Part shown: positions 34,071-46,310 of the stretch, in pieces
Position numbering within the stretch: position 1 is the first letter of the stretch
Layout of the letters: each line of letters starts with the position of its first letter
Source of the DNA: Trichosphaerium sp. ATCC 40318
Taxonomy: Eukaryota > Discosea > Flabellinia > Trichosidae
NCBI GenBank assembly: GCA_038496445.1
Contig: JALMLS010000612.1
Coordinates: 186,001 to 250,000 of the forward strand
DNA length: 64,000 bases
Direction: 5' to 3'
Position numbers and translations under genes: made by a program
Notes under the pieces: generated by a model
The model's input: only the letters and a program-made list of their open reading frames with translations
Database searches by the model: none
What the model was told of the DNA's origin: nothing

Positions 34071-36545
34071 TTACAAGGGTTCAGGGGTTGCTGAAAAAGC
34101 TGTTCTAAATCGCCCTGTCGATATAGAAAGAATGTCATAGAATTTTGATTTAGGGCAATTGAGCATAGTGTTGTGGTACGTAAGTACGAAGGTATCAGTG
34201 CTGCTTCGTAAGAAAGATACATCAAGTATAATACAAACCTGCCCTTGAGCAGGGTTGCACCTTATTGTGCGACCGTCTGTTGCACAAGGAATAATCAAAC
34301 ATTCACTTGAAACCAATGTATTAGTTTTCTTGTCTTTATAAAGATTGTTGACGTACTTTCTATCAGCTGGGTTCTGGTTCAAACACACAAACCTATCAGA
34401 TAGCGTTGTTCCTGGCGCAAACGACGGAAGCGGTGCCTCAGTGGGAGGTGCTCCCGTTGTTGGTGCGACAGGCTCTACAGTTGGTGAGTGTGTTGTTGGT
34501 GGAAGTGTGGGTGGGATTGTAGATGGTGATCTTGTGGTTGGTTGAATTGTAGTTGGTGTCTCAGTTACAGGTTGTGTAGTAGTGGGTACTATCGTTGGAG
34601 GTCGTGTTGTTGGTCGGCGTGTTGAAGGTGATATTGTTGTTGGTGGTTTTGTAGTAGGTGTTCTGGTTGTTGGTTGAGTAGTGGATGGGGGTATCGTGGT
34701 GGGTGATGCAGTTGGGGATCTAGTAGTGGGCGACTTTGTTGTTGGAGGAGGTGTTCTAGGAGGTAATGTTGTTGGTTGTCGTGTGGTGGGTGGTGCAGTG
34801 GTTGGGATTCTAGTCGTAGGTTGTACTGTCGTCGGTGGTATTGTGCTTGGAGGAATAGTGGTGGGTGATACCGTTGTTGGTTGTATTGTTGTTGGAGGAT
34901 ACGTTGTAGGAGCAGTTGTTGTGGGTGATTTTGTAGTGGGAGCAATAGTGGGTGGTAGAGTAGTAGGTAACTAGAAGTCAGTCAAAAGTTGCACCGCCAG
35001 AGGAATATCGGTACCATTGGTGGCGGTTCCTGGACTTCTATGAAAAACGGTGATACGTCTTTATCACATGACATTCTCGCACTACAACAAGATTCATGAG
35101 ATGGTTTTAAGTAAGGAATGTTTGGTTACCCTCGTGTTTCTGTAATTGATACACTTCTTGTTTGAGCAGGAGAGTCAACACTCTTGGAGAAGATATACAA
35201 TGGATCTGATTTTCCTGGATAATCTAGGTTTACCACTACCTTGCAGGAGACACTTGATCCAGGATCTAAAGAAACACGAGCTTGCGCTTCTTTAAAGGAA
35301 GAAAACCGCCAAACAATCTAAACGGATATTTTAGCCAATTTATGTCCTGTACTCCGTACTTACGTTTCCTGCGCCAGACAGTGCACATGAGAATCCTCGA
35401 GAATGTATTGTACCAATTCTTGGGCCTTTCAGTGGAAAAGAAATGTCAAGGGTTTCAACTCTCATTGGTAGTGATAGATAGTTGTCACAAGTAAATTGAA
35501 CTTCAATATTATCATCTAAAACAACTAATTAATACTTCGATGACAACCTACAAGAAATTACGCACTTGGCAACAAATTTTGAGGATCATTACCCATGTAG
35601 TTAACTGCGTGCCTATCATAAAAGTGAGAAAACCAACTCAACAATAGTTTGGATCTTTTTTCACCTGCAAAATACACTTGTTGTGCAACAAAATTCAGTC
35701 ATAGTTAAAGACCCACTACCAAATATTTTAAAGTGAAGACTAGTGACGCCATTGTAGTTACCAGCTAAGAAGCGTTAAGAGCGTAAAAAAAAAGTATGGT
35801 AAAATACGCACGTGACAAAGGAAGACAAAGGTCGATTTCAGACTCTGTATTAAAAGAAGACGCCATAGGTAGCTCTACTCTGGTCTCTTCACCACTACCG
35901 ATAATTGTAGTAAACGTCGTATCTAAATTCGTATGTGCTCCAAACCTACTAAATCTAGCGAACCAACAATCTAACCAAAAAGGTAAACACTAAACACTAA
36001 ACAAAAAAAAATCGGTATTTGGAAACAAATTCCTTAAAAACCAAACAAACAAACTACAGCAACATACCGCAAGCCCTCAGGTCTATATTCATTAAACCTG
36101 AATCTCCACCATCGTATTCTAAGCTACAAGATCCCAAAGTATGTTCAGGAGTATTCATTACAAAGATAGAGTCTTTGACATCACATGTCACCGAACCGTT
36201 GCCTAAAACATTTTGTCAACTTGTGAAGTCGTACAAATAGACTTGTACCTGACTCCCAACGCGCAGTCATATCACGAAACTTGCCCTCAATGCCTTGAAA
36301 ACACGTATTAGTCAAAACTAATTGTTCACACTCCAAGGCCTCCATTTTCTTCTTTAACCGCTCGTGAAGAACGCACCTTTATTATCATATGTTGTACGGA
36401 GCTGTGCTTCATCCGTTTCTTCCGCCAAAGCTAGTGCTCCTACTTCAAATGTATCAAACACCTTAGCACGTGCTCTATTAAGGCTAGAGATATAAAAGAA
36501 TGCGACACTGTATACTATCAGACTTATTACGCGCATCCTTAGCAT
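34071..36545 (-). CDS. Secreted/surface protein with Pro-Thr mucin-like stalk
   Basis: The start at 36545 or 36536 gives a signal peptide (MRVISLIVYSVAFFYISSL). The N-terminal region is Cys-containing and extracellular in style (LECEQLVLTNTCFQG, GNGSVTCDVKDSIFV, LGSCSLEYDGGDSG, EIDLCLPLS, EFCCTTSVFC). A beta-rich part follows (IEVQFTCDNYLSLP, VSLDPGSSVSCKVVVNLDYPG). About 180 residues of PTT-x-x-PTT repeats (34.43-34.98 kb) come next, then a C-terminal region with Cys residues (SSECLIIPCATDGRTIRCNPAQGQ). The stalk should be heavily O-glycosylated. No membrane helix is visible near the C-terminus. The ectodomain family is not recognised; extracellular-matrix or mucus function is inference. Confidence 0.7.
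34430..34978 (-). repeat. Pro/Thr tandem repeat tract
   Basis: Imperfect 15- to 24-bp units encode P-T-T-x-x-P-T-T on the minus strand. Read on the plus strand, the same DNA gives open Gly/Val-rich frames (V-V-G-G), which are shadows. Unit-to-unit variation is high, as in minisatellite-like coding repeats. Confidence 0.85.
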
Positions 36546-37012
36546 ATGCTAACCTTTGTGTTTCTATCTTAAGTCAATATTTCACATTATTCAGCAAACA
36601 AAAAAAAACTAATTTCAACTCAAAACACAAGACATGATATCAGTTTTCTATTTTACATACAACATAGACTGTTGTTTCTTGTGTGTTATAAATACAACTC
36701 GGGTGTGATATTATTCCTTGCGGAGCCCCAAAAGAATCTCCGAACTATTTAACAGCGCACTATTGTATTATGTTAATGTTACGCTAACATATTGTATTAG
36801 GATACGTGCTGTTGACGACAACGTTTTTTTCGTTGTTTGAAAATGTCCACTGGCCAAGTATGAGATGGATATATGTTTATTATACATGAAGGCCAATACT
36901 TTAACATGCCGCTACCTCCAAATGCCTATAAGGAGAAATTATGACTCACAATACTAAACCCTATTTACGTACCACAAGAGAAGCCGTGGAGACCCGATAC
37001 CTCCGATGGAAT
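36546..37012. other. Intergenic region
   Basis: Upstream of the Pro-Thr protein (minus) and downstream of the Trp-repeat gene (minus). A+T-rich, with stops in all frames. I see no gene, RNA or transposon. Confidence 0.55.
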
Positions 37013-37849
37013 TTAGTCAAAAATGTCACAAAAAATGGTGTACCACATTGACGGACACTTTGTAAGTGCTGCGCTGTCTATGGTTGTAAGAAACTCTCTT
37101 ATATTGCCACTATCTTCCCAATAGTGTCGTGGCAATGTAGAGAATTTTTCAGTCCTCCAGTCGTGATTTGAGTAAACGCTCATAACCGCACGTGACGGCG
37201 AACAATCAAACCTGTAAACAAAATAAGGATGATTAATAAAGTTAGGCGTACTCTTGGCGAAGCAATCCAGCACCTCCATGAGTGTTTATAGTTTGAGCCG
37301 TTACTTTGTACCAATCATCTAAATGCTTTACGCCAATTTCTTCTCCCAGAGCGTCGAAGTACGCAACACGATTTGATGTGTCAGCCCAAAAATTTTTTGG
37401 CACCATTTTAAACTTCCAAGGCTCCCATTGCTTCTGTGGGTAGAAACACTGTAGCATTGCTTGTAATGAGTTGTTGTGGCTGTAAAAAAAGTAAGGGAAC
37501 GAGCAATGCTTAATTTTAGCTACCGTTGTATCATGTTATGGCTTTTGTGCGATACTTGCTCATAAGTAACGTTATACCAGTCATTTAAACAGTTTATATT
37601 TAATTGAGCGCCAAGCTTCTCCAGAAGCCGCTCGTTACTTCTTGAGAGCGTATTATGAGCTTTCCTGCTCGTCTTCAGTAGCGCTTGAGCCATTGCGTGC
37701 GAGGCGCTAATAAAATCGCTACCAATGAGTTTACGTTGCTTTTTAGATATCGTAGGTTGCAATTCGGCGTTTACTATTTGTAGAAAACTGTTGAACAACG
37801 AATTTGTACCATAGAGTGTTTTTTTCTGTACAAATACGCTTCTTGTCAT
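37013..37849 (-). CDS. Trp-rich tandem-repeat protein A
   Basis: ATG at 37849 (MTRSVFVQKKTLYG), TAA at 37013-37015, at least four exons. After an N-terminal segment it holds about two and a half copies of a roughly 65-residue unit: a YP-x-x-x-W-x-x-x-KF start, then P-x-x-FW or YW, a stretch of aliphatic residues, L-x-DWY-x-V and often GG-x-GLL. Examples are CFYPQKQWEPWKF, VPKNFWADTSNRVAYF, HLDDWYKVTAQTI and THGGAGLLRQEYA. The last repeat is degenerate (VYSNHDWRTEKF, RHYWEDSGN). A second gene with the same unit lies at 49.2-50.6 kb. I recall similar repeats in uncharacterised proteins of various protists and fungi but know no function. The N-terminus could be an organelle presequence; unproven. 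Confidence 0.7.
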
Positions 37850-37996
37850 TATCTCGTTCCTGTGATCTAGCAACTAGTACAAAAAGGTGTTGGAAACAAT
37901 TACATTCGACCTGACGTGTCACAATGCGCGCATTGAAAAGGAGCTTACGTGCAAAGCGTTCGACGCCTAGTAATTCAACGTTCCTGACAAGGTACA

Positions 37997-38849
37997 ATGT
38001 TTTATTTATTGAGAGTAACTGGAACTGACGTGGTGGATAGAGTTGTACTATTTATCATGGTAGGCGCTTTGTTTACTTATTCAGCTGTTACGTGGTTTGC
38101 TTTATTGTCTTCAAACACCACCAATAGAATAGCGAGGGTATGTCCACGCGTCAACAAGCACTTATACGCATTAGCTGGATCAACGCGTGGAGCCACTCAA
38201 ATTCTGTGCCCCTCGTGTTCAGAAATACGTAAAAGAAACGGATTTCACTAAAATACAGTGCCCAGATAAGGTATGGGAGTGGGACGAAATAAAGAAGCAT
38301 GATTGCAAGGATGATCAGGTAGAAAGAATCTGTCCACCCAAAGAACCTTCAATAAACACCTAGTTAGGGTGTCCACCAATATGACGCATGGCTAGTTATC
38401 TCGCACAACGTCTATAATCTCAGCCGGTTTTTACCTTCCCATCCTGGTACGCTAGACTTCCAAACGCCATCTGCTAACAAATTATAGGTGGAGACGTGCT
38501 TTGCGAAGCGTATGTCACGCGGAAATTTACCATGGCAACTTTTTAACACTAAATATAGGACTCGTACAGATGCTACTAGAGTGTATAAGAATTTGCATGC
38601 AACATGCGTGTATGTTTGTTTTCTTCAGAAAAAACAATGAAAACAGCTAATTCTTTTTGCTATTTTAGGAATTATTTGTTACCACAATTTTGTATTGGTC
38701 ACGTGAAGGATCTCAGCGGCTCAGAAGAGGTATGATTAATTTTAATTTATGAGTACTTATAGCGTTAAAAGGTTGAGTACTCTCATTTGGCTCAACACTC
38801 ACTACTAGATGACGTACATGGAGAGCACAGTCATGGCCACAATCATTGA
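37997..38849 (+). CDS. Membrane-anchored cytochrome b5-domain protein
   Basis: Seven exons join exactly in frame: 37997-38137, 38175-38318, 38368-38446, 38488-38509, 38559-38609, 38669-38729 and 38772-38849. The N-terminus has one transmembrane helix (RVVLFIMVGALFTYSAVTWFALL). The cytochrome b5 fold follows: EIKKHDCKDD, DAWLVISHNVYNLSRFL, PSHPGGDVL with the first heme-ligand His, DATRVYKNLHAT with the second His, and VNYLLPQFCIGHV. The C-terminus is His-rich (HGEHSHGHNH). A heme-binding electron carrier tethered to a membrane, probably ER or mitochondrial outer membrane, is expected. The His tail might bind metal. A 22-bp exon (38488-38509) splits the HPGG glycines. Confidence 0.88.
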
Positions 38850-39270
38850 TAATTTTTTAACGGTTTGTATCAAGCCACAACATTCCTTTTAAAACGTCTG
38901 AGCATTTTCTTTCATCATAGAGAAGTCATACGTATACTTTCATAATTGTACAATAAAGTTTCGGCTGAGCTTGCAAAAAGTTTTATTAATTTTAATAAAG
39001 CAAGTCGATTGAATCGTAGGTCTGAGAAAACTCTGCAAGTGTGCCTGGTATGACCACACTGCCACAAAGAGGACAGAATACGGGCGATTTGACAAAGTTA
39101 ATTGATGTACGGTGACTTGCAACAGTTTTTTGTGTAAAGGTCAAAATAGAGAACAAAACTACAACCGGAAGCCAAAGAATTGGCTGATTCGAAGGTTCTC
39201 CCAAGCAAAGCGCTGCACAATGTGGTTTCGGTATAATTGTTGATATTAATTATCTCTTACTCTCTGTAGA

Positions 39271-42200
39271 TCTTACAGCAGCTCAAAAAGCAAAACAAAA
39301 CAACCCATCCTCTTTTCAAAGTATTATCGCGCGTTTTAGCTCACCAACAATACTGGGCTCGCAATGTTGTACACATACAGCGAGCGTCTACCTTTGATTC
39401 TGCCAAGGTAAATTGTAATTTTGTTAACTACGTGTTTACCCTTTATAGCAAGGACCTATGAGCGCAAAACAGTTTGCTGAGTTACAGGGGCAATTATCTG
39501 TTCATAAGAGCATAATTCAGAAAACTCAGCCGCGAACTTCAGCGTTAAAGGCAGCAGGACTAAACGACCGTCAATTAGATCGCGCACTGGGTGTAAGTTA
39601 CATTAAACACCTCTAACTCTTCTCACCAGTGTACTTTTAGTTAACATCAAACGTTCTATTAAACAGGTAACAAAACTACCCTTAAACGCGCTAACGCTTT
39701 AATAGTCTCAAACAGCCAATTTCGGTTGATTGCTCAATTCTAGAAAATGACAGGCGAAAACGCGCTCAATCCAAGCTACAAATACTCAAAAAGAGGTTAC
39801 AAGGTGTGTAAAACACATGGCTTGTTTTTATTTGAACCTAACTTTATCTCTAAGCGAAATTACAAACAAAGGCAGTAAATGGTCAACAGCGCCTTTCAAC
39901 ACGCGTTAAGCTAAAGGTACAAAGGGGCAAAAACACGTAGGCTCTTGTTAACGAGATTTTAGACATTGGACATGCTTGAGAAACAAAGACAGTTGCGTAC
40001 ATCAATAGCTGGTTCAATGGACGAAAAATTCCGCATGTTAGCACTTTCAGACGGACAGGTTTACTCTGCTCTGCGACAGGTTCGTGTTTTTTGGTTTATT
40101 TGATGTTGGCTTGTTAATGGTGGTTCTAGGGCGAGCTTCCTTATAACACATTTGTTGGTAATGATATGAAAAATAGAGAAGTAGCGAAGAAGCAAAAAGT
40201 TTTTGTTTCTGTTGTATCTATGGCACGTGCAGAGTTTGCAAAAAATCTTGAAGCAAGGAGACTATGGCGTCGTCGTCTTTGTGTTGATCTTAAGAAATAC
40301 TATGCAAATTTGGAAAGAGAGAGGAAAAAGCGTGAAGAGCGTAATAAGTATGTTTTACAAAGCATTATTTTTTATGATGGTTTCTAACCTTTTTTAGGCG
40401 ACAACGTTTGGTTGCTCTTAAAAAGAATGATATTAAAGCTTACGAGAAGTTTATTCGTCAGTCTAAAGATACAAGATTGAAGGTTATTTTAGATAAGACT
40501 GATGAGTATTTGCAGTATGTTAGTAAGAAACTAAACCAAAACTCGCAAGGTGGCGATGAAAAGAATGTGCGTTGATTTTTTTTTCTTTGATTTTTTTATA
40601 AAACCTCCAAAAACTGAGTAAGCATAATGAGTATACTTACATCAAGCTTCGCTGAAATATAATTTTTTCTTTATTTATTTAGAGTTGGGAAATTAGTTCA
40701 ATTTTTGCGTCGTGTTACACATTGTGACACTTGACTTGACATTTTTCTCATTTTTTTCAGCGTCGAAGAATGGATGATTCTGAGAAGGGTAAACATTATT
40801 ATTCAAGTGCGCATGCTGTAAAGGAAGATGTTGTACAACCAGCTTCTTTAACTGGAACATTAAGGGATTACCAAGTATGTCGTGATTCTTGCAGTATTAT
40901 GGTTAAGTGATTTTAAAATTTTTTTAGTTGGAAGGTCTTCAATGGCTTGTCTCTCTATATAATAATAAAATTGGTGGTATCTTAGCTGATGAGATGGGTT
41001 TGGGAAAAACAGTCCAAACTATTGCATTTATTTCATACCTCATTGATATAAAGCAAGAACCAGGTCCATATTTCGTTGCTGTTCCAAAATCGTACGCGTT
41101 TTCCTACAAACTAATTTATTTTCGCTTTGTGTTTCTTTACTGAATTCTGACTTGAATATTAGTGTTGTTCCTAATTGGATAAACGAGTTTAAAAAGTGGG
41201 CGCCTCATATTTCGGTAAGGCTATTTCGTCTTATTGAACCCTTTTCTCAACTCACTGTCGTATAGGTAATCACTTATGATGGAACCAAAGAACAACGTAG
41301 CACTACTTGGAGACGACAAATGTCTTCTAGAAATTTCAATGTTGTAGTGACAACCTACACGTGAGTGCTGATACCTAAATGATTACACGTGGTTTTAAGG
41401 AAGTCTAATTTTTTTTTGAATAGGTATTGTCTTAAAGAGCGTTCTAAGCTTGCAAAGTTCCGTTATGAAGTCATTATTATTGATGAAGGTCATCGTATTA
41501 AAAACAAACAATCGAAGTTATCGCAGATTCTTCGGAAATATTATAAATCCAGTTCTAGATTGCTACTTACTGGTACACCACTTCAGGTACTATTTCGAAA
41601 AGTTTTTTTTTTGAAGAACAAAGAACTGACCTCCTGGTTTTTTGTTGTAGAATGATTTGGAGGAGTTGTGGAGTTTATTGAATTTCCTGTTACCAGATGT
41701 CTTTAATTCAGGAACAACGTTCCAACAATGGTTCAATGCGCCATTTTCTGGTCAACCTGAGGATATCGAGCTCAAAACTGAAGAACAGCTTCTTATTATT
41801 AATAGGCTTCATCGTGTACGTCTTTGCCAGGCTATTGATAGCACTAAACCCCTGTCTAGGTACTTAGACCATTCCTTTTGAGAAGAGAAAAACGTGATGT
41901 TGAAGTACAACTCAAAGACAAACAGTACGTTAAAATAAAATATTTCTTTTTGTTTATGATTTCTCACCTGATGATTTAGGGAGAGTATTCTACATTGTGA
42001 TCTCTCTGGTTTACAAAGGGTAATGTACAAGGCTATGGTAAAAAGTGGTGTTATTTTATGTAACCCAGATTCAGAGTACGTTTCTTTTTTGGATTTGGGC
42101 TAGAATAGCTTTTCTTGTGTTTTTCTTTGGTTTTGTATTTTTAGACCAAATCACTTTCAAAAATCTCGCTTCTACAATTGGATACGGCCATACAACCATG

Positions 42201-43962
42201 AAAACTCCGTGTCTCTTTCCGAACCGCGAAGATAAGCATGGTATGGCCCTGCCAGTACTTGGGTCCGTGAGGACCAGGGAACGTAGGGTGCTGTATTCAT
42301 TTTGCTTTTTTTTTATTACAGTACCTTCTGCTGTGCAGTTCTTCGCTTACGGTTGTCGTAGCTCTGTGCGGAGGGCTAGAACAAAGGCTTTTAAGAATAG
42401 GCTTATGCAACTTCGTAAGATTTGTAATCATCCTTTCTTGTATCCAACTGTTGAACGCGAATTTGGCACTGACGTTGATGGTCTAATACGCACTTCTGGA
42501 AAGATGCAAATGCTTGATCGTATATTACCTAAACTACGTAAAGCAGGTCATAAGGTATGTGGGAAACAATGAGTGCTTGATACTAACATTTCGGTTTTTA
42601 GTTGCTTATCTTCAGTCAATTTACAACTAGTATGGATCTAATGGAACGCTACTTTGCGATGCAAGGATATGGCGAACTAGTACTACGTTTAGATGGATCT
42701 ACTGCTGGTGAAGTACGTTTGAACTTAACCTTACTCTCATTGCGCTATATTAGCGGTAGAGGGAGTGCGTATCGTATTTGTCTAATCAATTTTCTTTTAT
42801 TAGATTCGTGCAGAACACGTTGAGAAATGGAATGCTCCTGACTCTAAGTACTGGGTTTTTATTCTCTCTACGAAAGCTGGTGGTATGGGTCTTAATCTAC
42901 AAGCAGCAGATACTGTTATATTATATGACTCTGACTGGTACGTTTGTTGATAGTTGGCGTTTTCGCTGTTTTTTTTCTTCTCAAAAAACAAAGTTTAAGG
43001 ATTTTTTGTTTAGGAATCCACAGAATGATCTCCAAGCTATTGATAGATGTCATCGTATTGGACAGGAGGCTCAAGTACGTATAGGTTTACTTATAAATGC
43101 ACTTGATGTTTTGTTGTTCTGATAGTTTTTTAAGGTATGCGTGTTCAGGTTTGTTTGTCATTCTACTATCGAAGAGAAGATTCTAGAACGCGCCAAACAG
43201 AAGCTCAATATTGACTCTAAAGTCATTGGTGCAGGCCAATTTAATAATAAATCTACTGCTTCTGAACGTCAGGAAATTCTCGTACGTAGCAATTAGCAGA
43301 AGCCTTTTGGCCAACATGTTAATTTTTTTCTTTATTTTTTGTGTTCTGATTGGTTTGTTTTTAGGAGTATCTCTTGTTGGATACTGAGGATGATATCAAA
43401 GAGACTGGAAGAATATCTGATAAAGAGTTAAATAAAATCATTGCTAGAAGTGATGATGAACTTGCTAATTATGAGAGGATGGATAAAGATGAACCAAGAG
43501 CTGTTCAAGATCTCATTGTACGCTCATGAAAAATCTATTTACAGTTAACATCAGCGTTGTTGACAACATTTACATACCAAAAACTACTAGGCTTGCCTTT
43601 TACAGGTCATTGTCGTGCACTTTGGCATCCGTTTATTTTTTTTTCTCAAAATATTCTTGGTGTAAAACTAATGCTGGTATTTTATTTAGACTGAGACAGA
43701 GTTACCAGAGTGGATGCTTGTTGATCCTAAAGAGGCTATTGAACAGAATTATGCTAACTTGGGACGTGGACATCGTAAACGGAAACAAATCAATTACTCT
43801 GAAGTTGAGAAGGAATTATATGGTGGCGTTGAGGAAGGTGATGAGCCTCATGCTAAGCGTCAACGTATTAGTACTTTGGGTTCTGTTCAAGATGATTATG
43901 ATGACGGTGAGGATTTAGAAGATGCTTTTGAAGCAAATGATGATGGTGATTATCAAGGATGA
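39271..43962 (+). CDS. SWI/SNF catalytic ATPase (BRG1/SNF2 type), no bromodomain seen
   Basis: Order of domains: a QLQ-like segment ([23 protein letters not shown], 39.46-39.54 kb), an HSA/BRK region ([38 protein letters not shown]), then the Snf2 ATPase. Helicase motifs are all present: [70 protein letters not shown] and DRCHRIGQ. A SnAC-like part follows ([20 protein letters not shown]) and then an acidic end. The stop at 43960-43962 comes with no bromodomain. The first exon was not found; coding is certain from about 39271 (ILQQLKKQN). One unusually long intron holds a 5S rRNA gene. The enzyme slides and evicts nucleosomes. Confidence 0.92.
42180..42297 (+). rRNA. 5S rRNA gene inside a SNF2-ATPase intron
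   Basis: About 118 bp starting GATACGGCCATACAACC and ending GTAGGGTGCTGTAT match the universal 5S pattern. That pattern is the ACGGCCATA stem, GAACCGCGAAGATAAGCATG in the box A/loop region, then CCAGTACTTGGGTCCGTGAG and a final stem that pairs with the start (ATACGGC with GCTGTAT). Internal pol III control elements (box A, IE, box C) are therefore present, and a T-run at 42307-42317 could end transcription. It lies in the sense direction in the intron between [12 protein letters not shown] and the [18 protein letters not shown] exon. Single dispersed 5S copies occur in some eukaryotes. Whether this copy is active or a pseudogene is not decidable here. Confidence 0.85.
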
Positions 43963-44329
43963 TCTCTTTTTTTGTGGCTTATTTGTAAGAGTAGAACAAA
44001 AAATAAAAACCTACTTTGCCCTATTCCTATGGTTGGTTTTTCACAAAATTTGATACATGTGGACAAGTTGTTCCTTTTCTACAGTTTACAAGACGTTATC
44101 ACCTGTACAACCGTTAAAAGTCTTGGCTATGGAGTACTCATGATGAATTTGTGTTGTTAAAAAAGTATTGCTAATAATTTGGTTGTTTGACTTGCCAAAA
44201 CTGTTTACCTTTGTGGCTACAAACTTTACATCACGAGTGATTTTAGAATAGCTTTTAATATTTGTTTTTGTAAGTTTTTTTACAATGTGGTGGCGGCTTG
44301 TAGGTACTTTTGTGGACAATCTAAGAACT

Positions 44330-45870
44330 TCAAAGCGTCTCTAAGAATTTATGGTATTCTTCAATTACTCTCTTTGGTGATTCAGCTTGTGGGTAGTGAC
44401 CAATATTATCTTTGAGTATTACAACAGATGCGTCAGGACACTCTTTCGAAAACCTTAATATAAATCAGTTAAGCCTTACAATAAATATCCAAGTACCTCT
44501 CAGCAGCATGACGTCCACTTACAGGGTCTAGTGGACCATTAATGAGAATAGTTTTGAGCTTGTTTTTCCTCAAGGCGTTGACCTAGTTCACAAGATGTTA
44601 ATTGTTTGCGTACATTAGTATTTTGTTTGGTCTGTACCCATCTGTCCTTGTGATCAGTGCGATCGTTCATGTATTTAATAAGTTTATTGTATATTTTACT
44701 CCCTTGATTGTGGTTTACAAGTGACCAATAATCCATGATATCTTCCTGTTCATCAAAATCTCCATCATGCCCAATGATTTTTAGGAAATTTGTTTTAAAA
44801 ACAGAATAACTAATAAAGCTCGATACAATAGGTCCTACGATCAAATTCATTAGATACACGTATTAAAACAAGTTCAGGCGTAGGTATTTTGAGTCACAAT
44901 AAATCTATTTATAACAAGCAGGTAGCACGAACTTGACTGATTTGGATAAAAAAACTGTAACAAATTCAAAGAATATCTGTTGTACCTGTGTATGGGTTTA
45001 ATAACAATCGTTGTATCATAATTGGTCTATGTTCCCCGGGAAAAACAGCTCCGTTCAATAAACAAACAGACTGGTATGTAACACCTTGTACACAAATTTA
45101 CAGTTAATGAGCAGGATTCTCGTTATTTCTTGACATGAATTTTTACCTGAGTTTTCGTTCGAATCCGTCTGCCTTTCTTGGTAACGTGCTAATAGCTCTT
45201 GGAAGACAGTATCACCAACATCGTGTGCTAATATATGAGTATGCTCAATGCCTAAAGAAGTTACATTGTCACTTTATTATCACGTGATTGATTGCTAGCG
45301 ATATCAAAAGACAACTTTTTTTCTTCGTTTTTTTTTGTTTACCCAAGTGTTTTAGAAGGTCCTCTACCATTGTTGCTTGGTAATGTAGAGTGTAGTTAAA
45401 AGAAACTGGTTTATCTGACAATCTAAAAAAGACCAATAAGTCAGCGTGAACAGTTTTTGGTTGCTTTTACCCATAACCCAAGAAATCAACGGCGACAATA
45501 CGAGAAAACCTGCAAACAAACTTTATTACAACGCATCAAAGGGAAATACTTACTTGCTAGTTAATCCCGGCCATATTTTCTTAAAATCGTATGAGGACGT
45601 CGGAAAACCATGTAAAAGCAGTAAATTACGCGATTTAACGCTCCTTGAGGAGTATTAGTCAAATTACACTTATAATCAACTTTACTCTTTGTGAGAGGTT
45701 TTCTCATCGACATAGAACACTCCATGATTGTCATGCACATAGTATCTACCCTTAGCTCGCCATTCTTGTACGCCTGGAGGTAAATCGAATGTACTGCCAT
45801 TAAAACGCGTATAAAGCAGATACGCTGTTATAGCTAAAGATATCACTAGAAGCTCTCGTTGCCAGTTCAT
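44330..45870 (-). CDS. MEST: MEST-like alpha/beta hydrolase
   Basis: ATG at 45870, TGA at 44330. The N-terminal membrane anchor (RELLVISLAITAYLLYTRF) is followed by VQEWRAKGRYYVHDNHGVFYVD. The alpha/beta hydrolase fold then shows LLLHGFPTSSYDFKKIWPGLT, FSRIVAVDFLGYGLSDKP, the nucleophile region ILAHDVGDTVFQELLARYQ, LNGAVFPGEHRPIMIQRLLL, the acid region GPLDPVSGRHAAERF and the His region NIGHYPQAESP. Block order and wording match MEST (mesoderm-specific transcript), a membrane-bound hydrolase of the epoxide-hydrolase/dehalogenase group. Its substrate is not established. The gene appears complete and convergent with the SNF2 gene. Confidence 0.9.
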
Positions 45871-46310
45871 TGTAAGTGTTCAGTTTTATCTCTGAATGCG
45901 GGTAAACCTTATTCCGTTGAAACTTCCAAAAAAAAAGCAGTTGGCGAAACTATTGCCCTGTGTTCGGACATAACCTTTGATAGTGTTGGCTAGCATTGGA
46001 CCTGTTAATATCTTCTAAAGGCTCATATCTACACTATTTGCCTCGCAGGTAGGCACCTGGTACACAGTTTAAACCTTTTGCTGTTACCCTACTCTATCAC
46101 AATGTACTACTTATGCTAACATCTTGTATCATTTATACGGAAGTATAGCTTACACCTATGCCAAAAGGTGGTCAATACCACTTCCCTACATTGATCCTCA
46201 AATAAAGGCGAAATAAGAAGTACTCAATCTTTATTGTTAACATGACAATCGGTGCAAAGCCAGCTGACTTAATTTCAATTTATTAAGTCACTTTGTCACA
46301 AACAACCACA
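45871..46310. other. Divergent intergenic region
   Basis: Between the MEST start (minus) and the next plus-strand start at 46311. It should contain promoters for both. I see no RNA gene, repeat or further open frame of note. Confidence 0.5.

Noticed and set aside
34345-34974. Long plus-strand Gly/Val-rich open frames
   Set aside because: They are the antisense of the Pro-Thr repeat. The minus frame has signal peptide, exons and a sensible C-terminus, while the plus frames have none of these.
38992-39204. Minus-strand frame with a hydrophobic stretch and CPLC motif
   Set aside because: It has no ATG and lies directly before the SNF2 coding exons. It may be a real small membrane protein with an unseen first exon, but the evidence is too thin to list.
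42045-42572. A 175-residue plus-strand frame across the 5S region
   Set aside because: Its first two thirds read through an intron and the 5S rRNA gene. Only the part from [18 protein letters not shown] is SNF2 coding sequence.
45150-45175. tRNA-like T-loop GTTCGAATCC
   Set aside because: No acceptor stem, D-arm or anticodon arm can be formed around it. On the minus strand it is coding sequence of the MEST-like gene.
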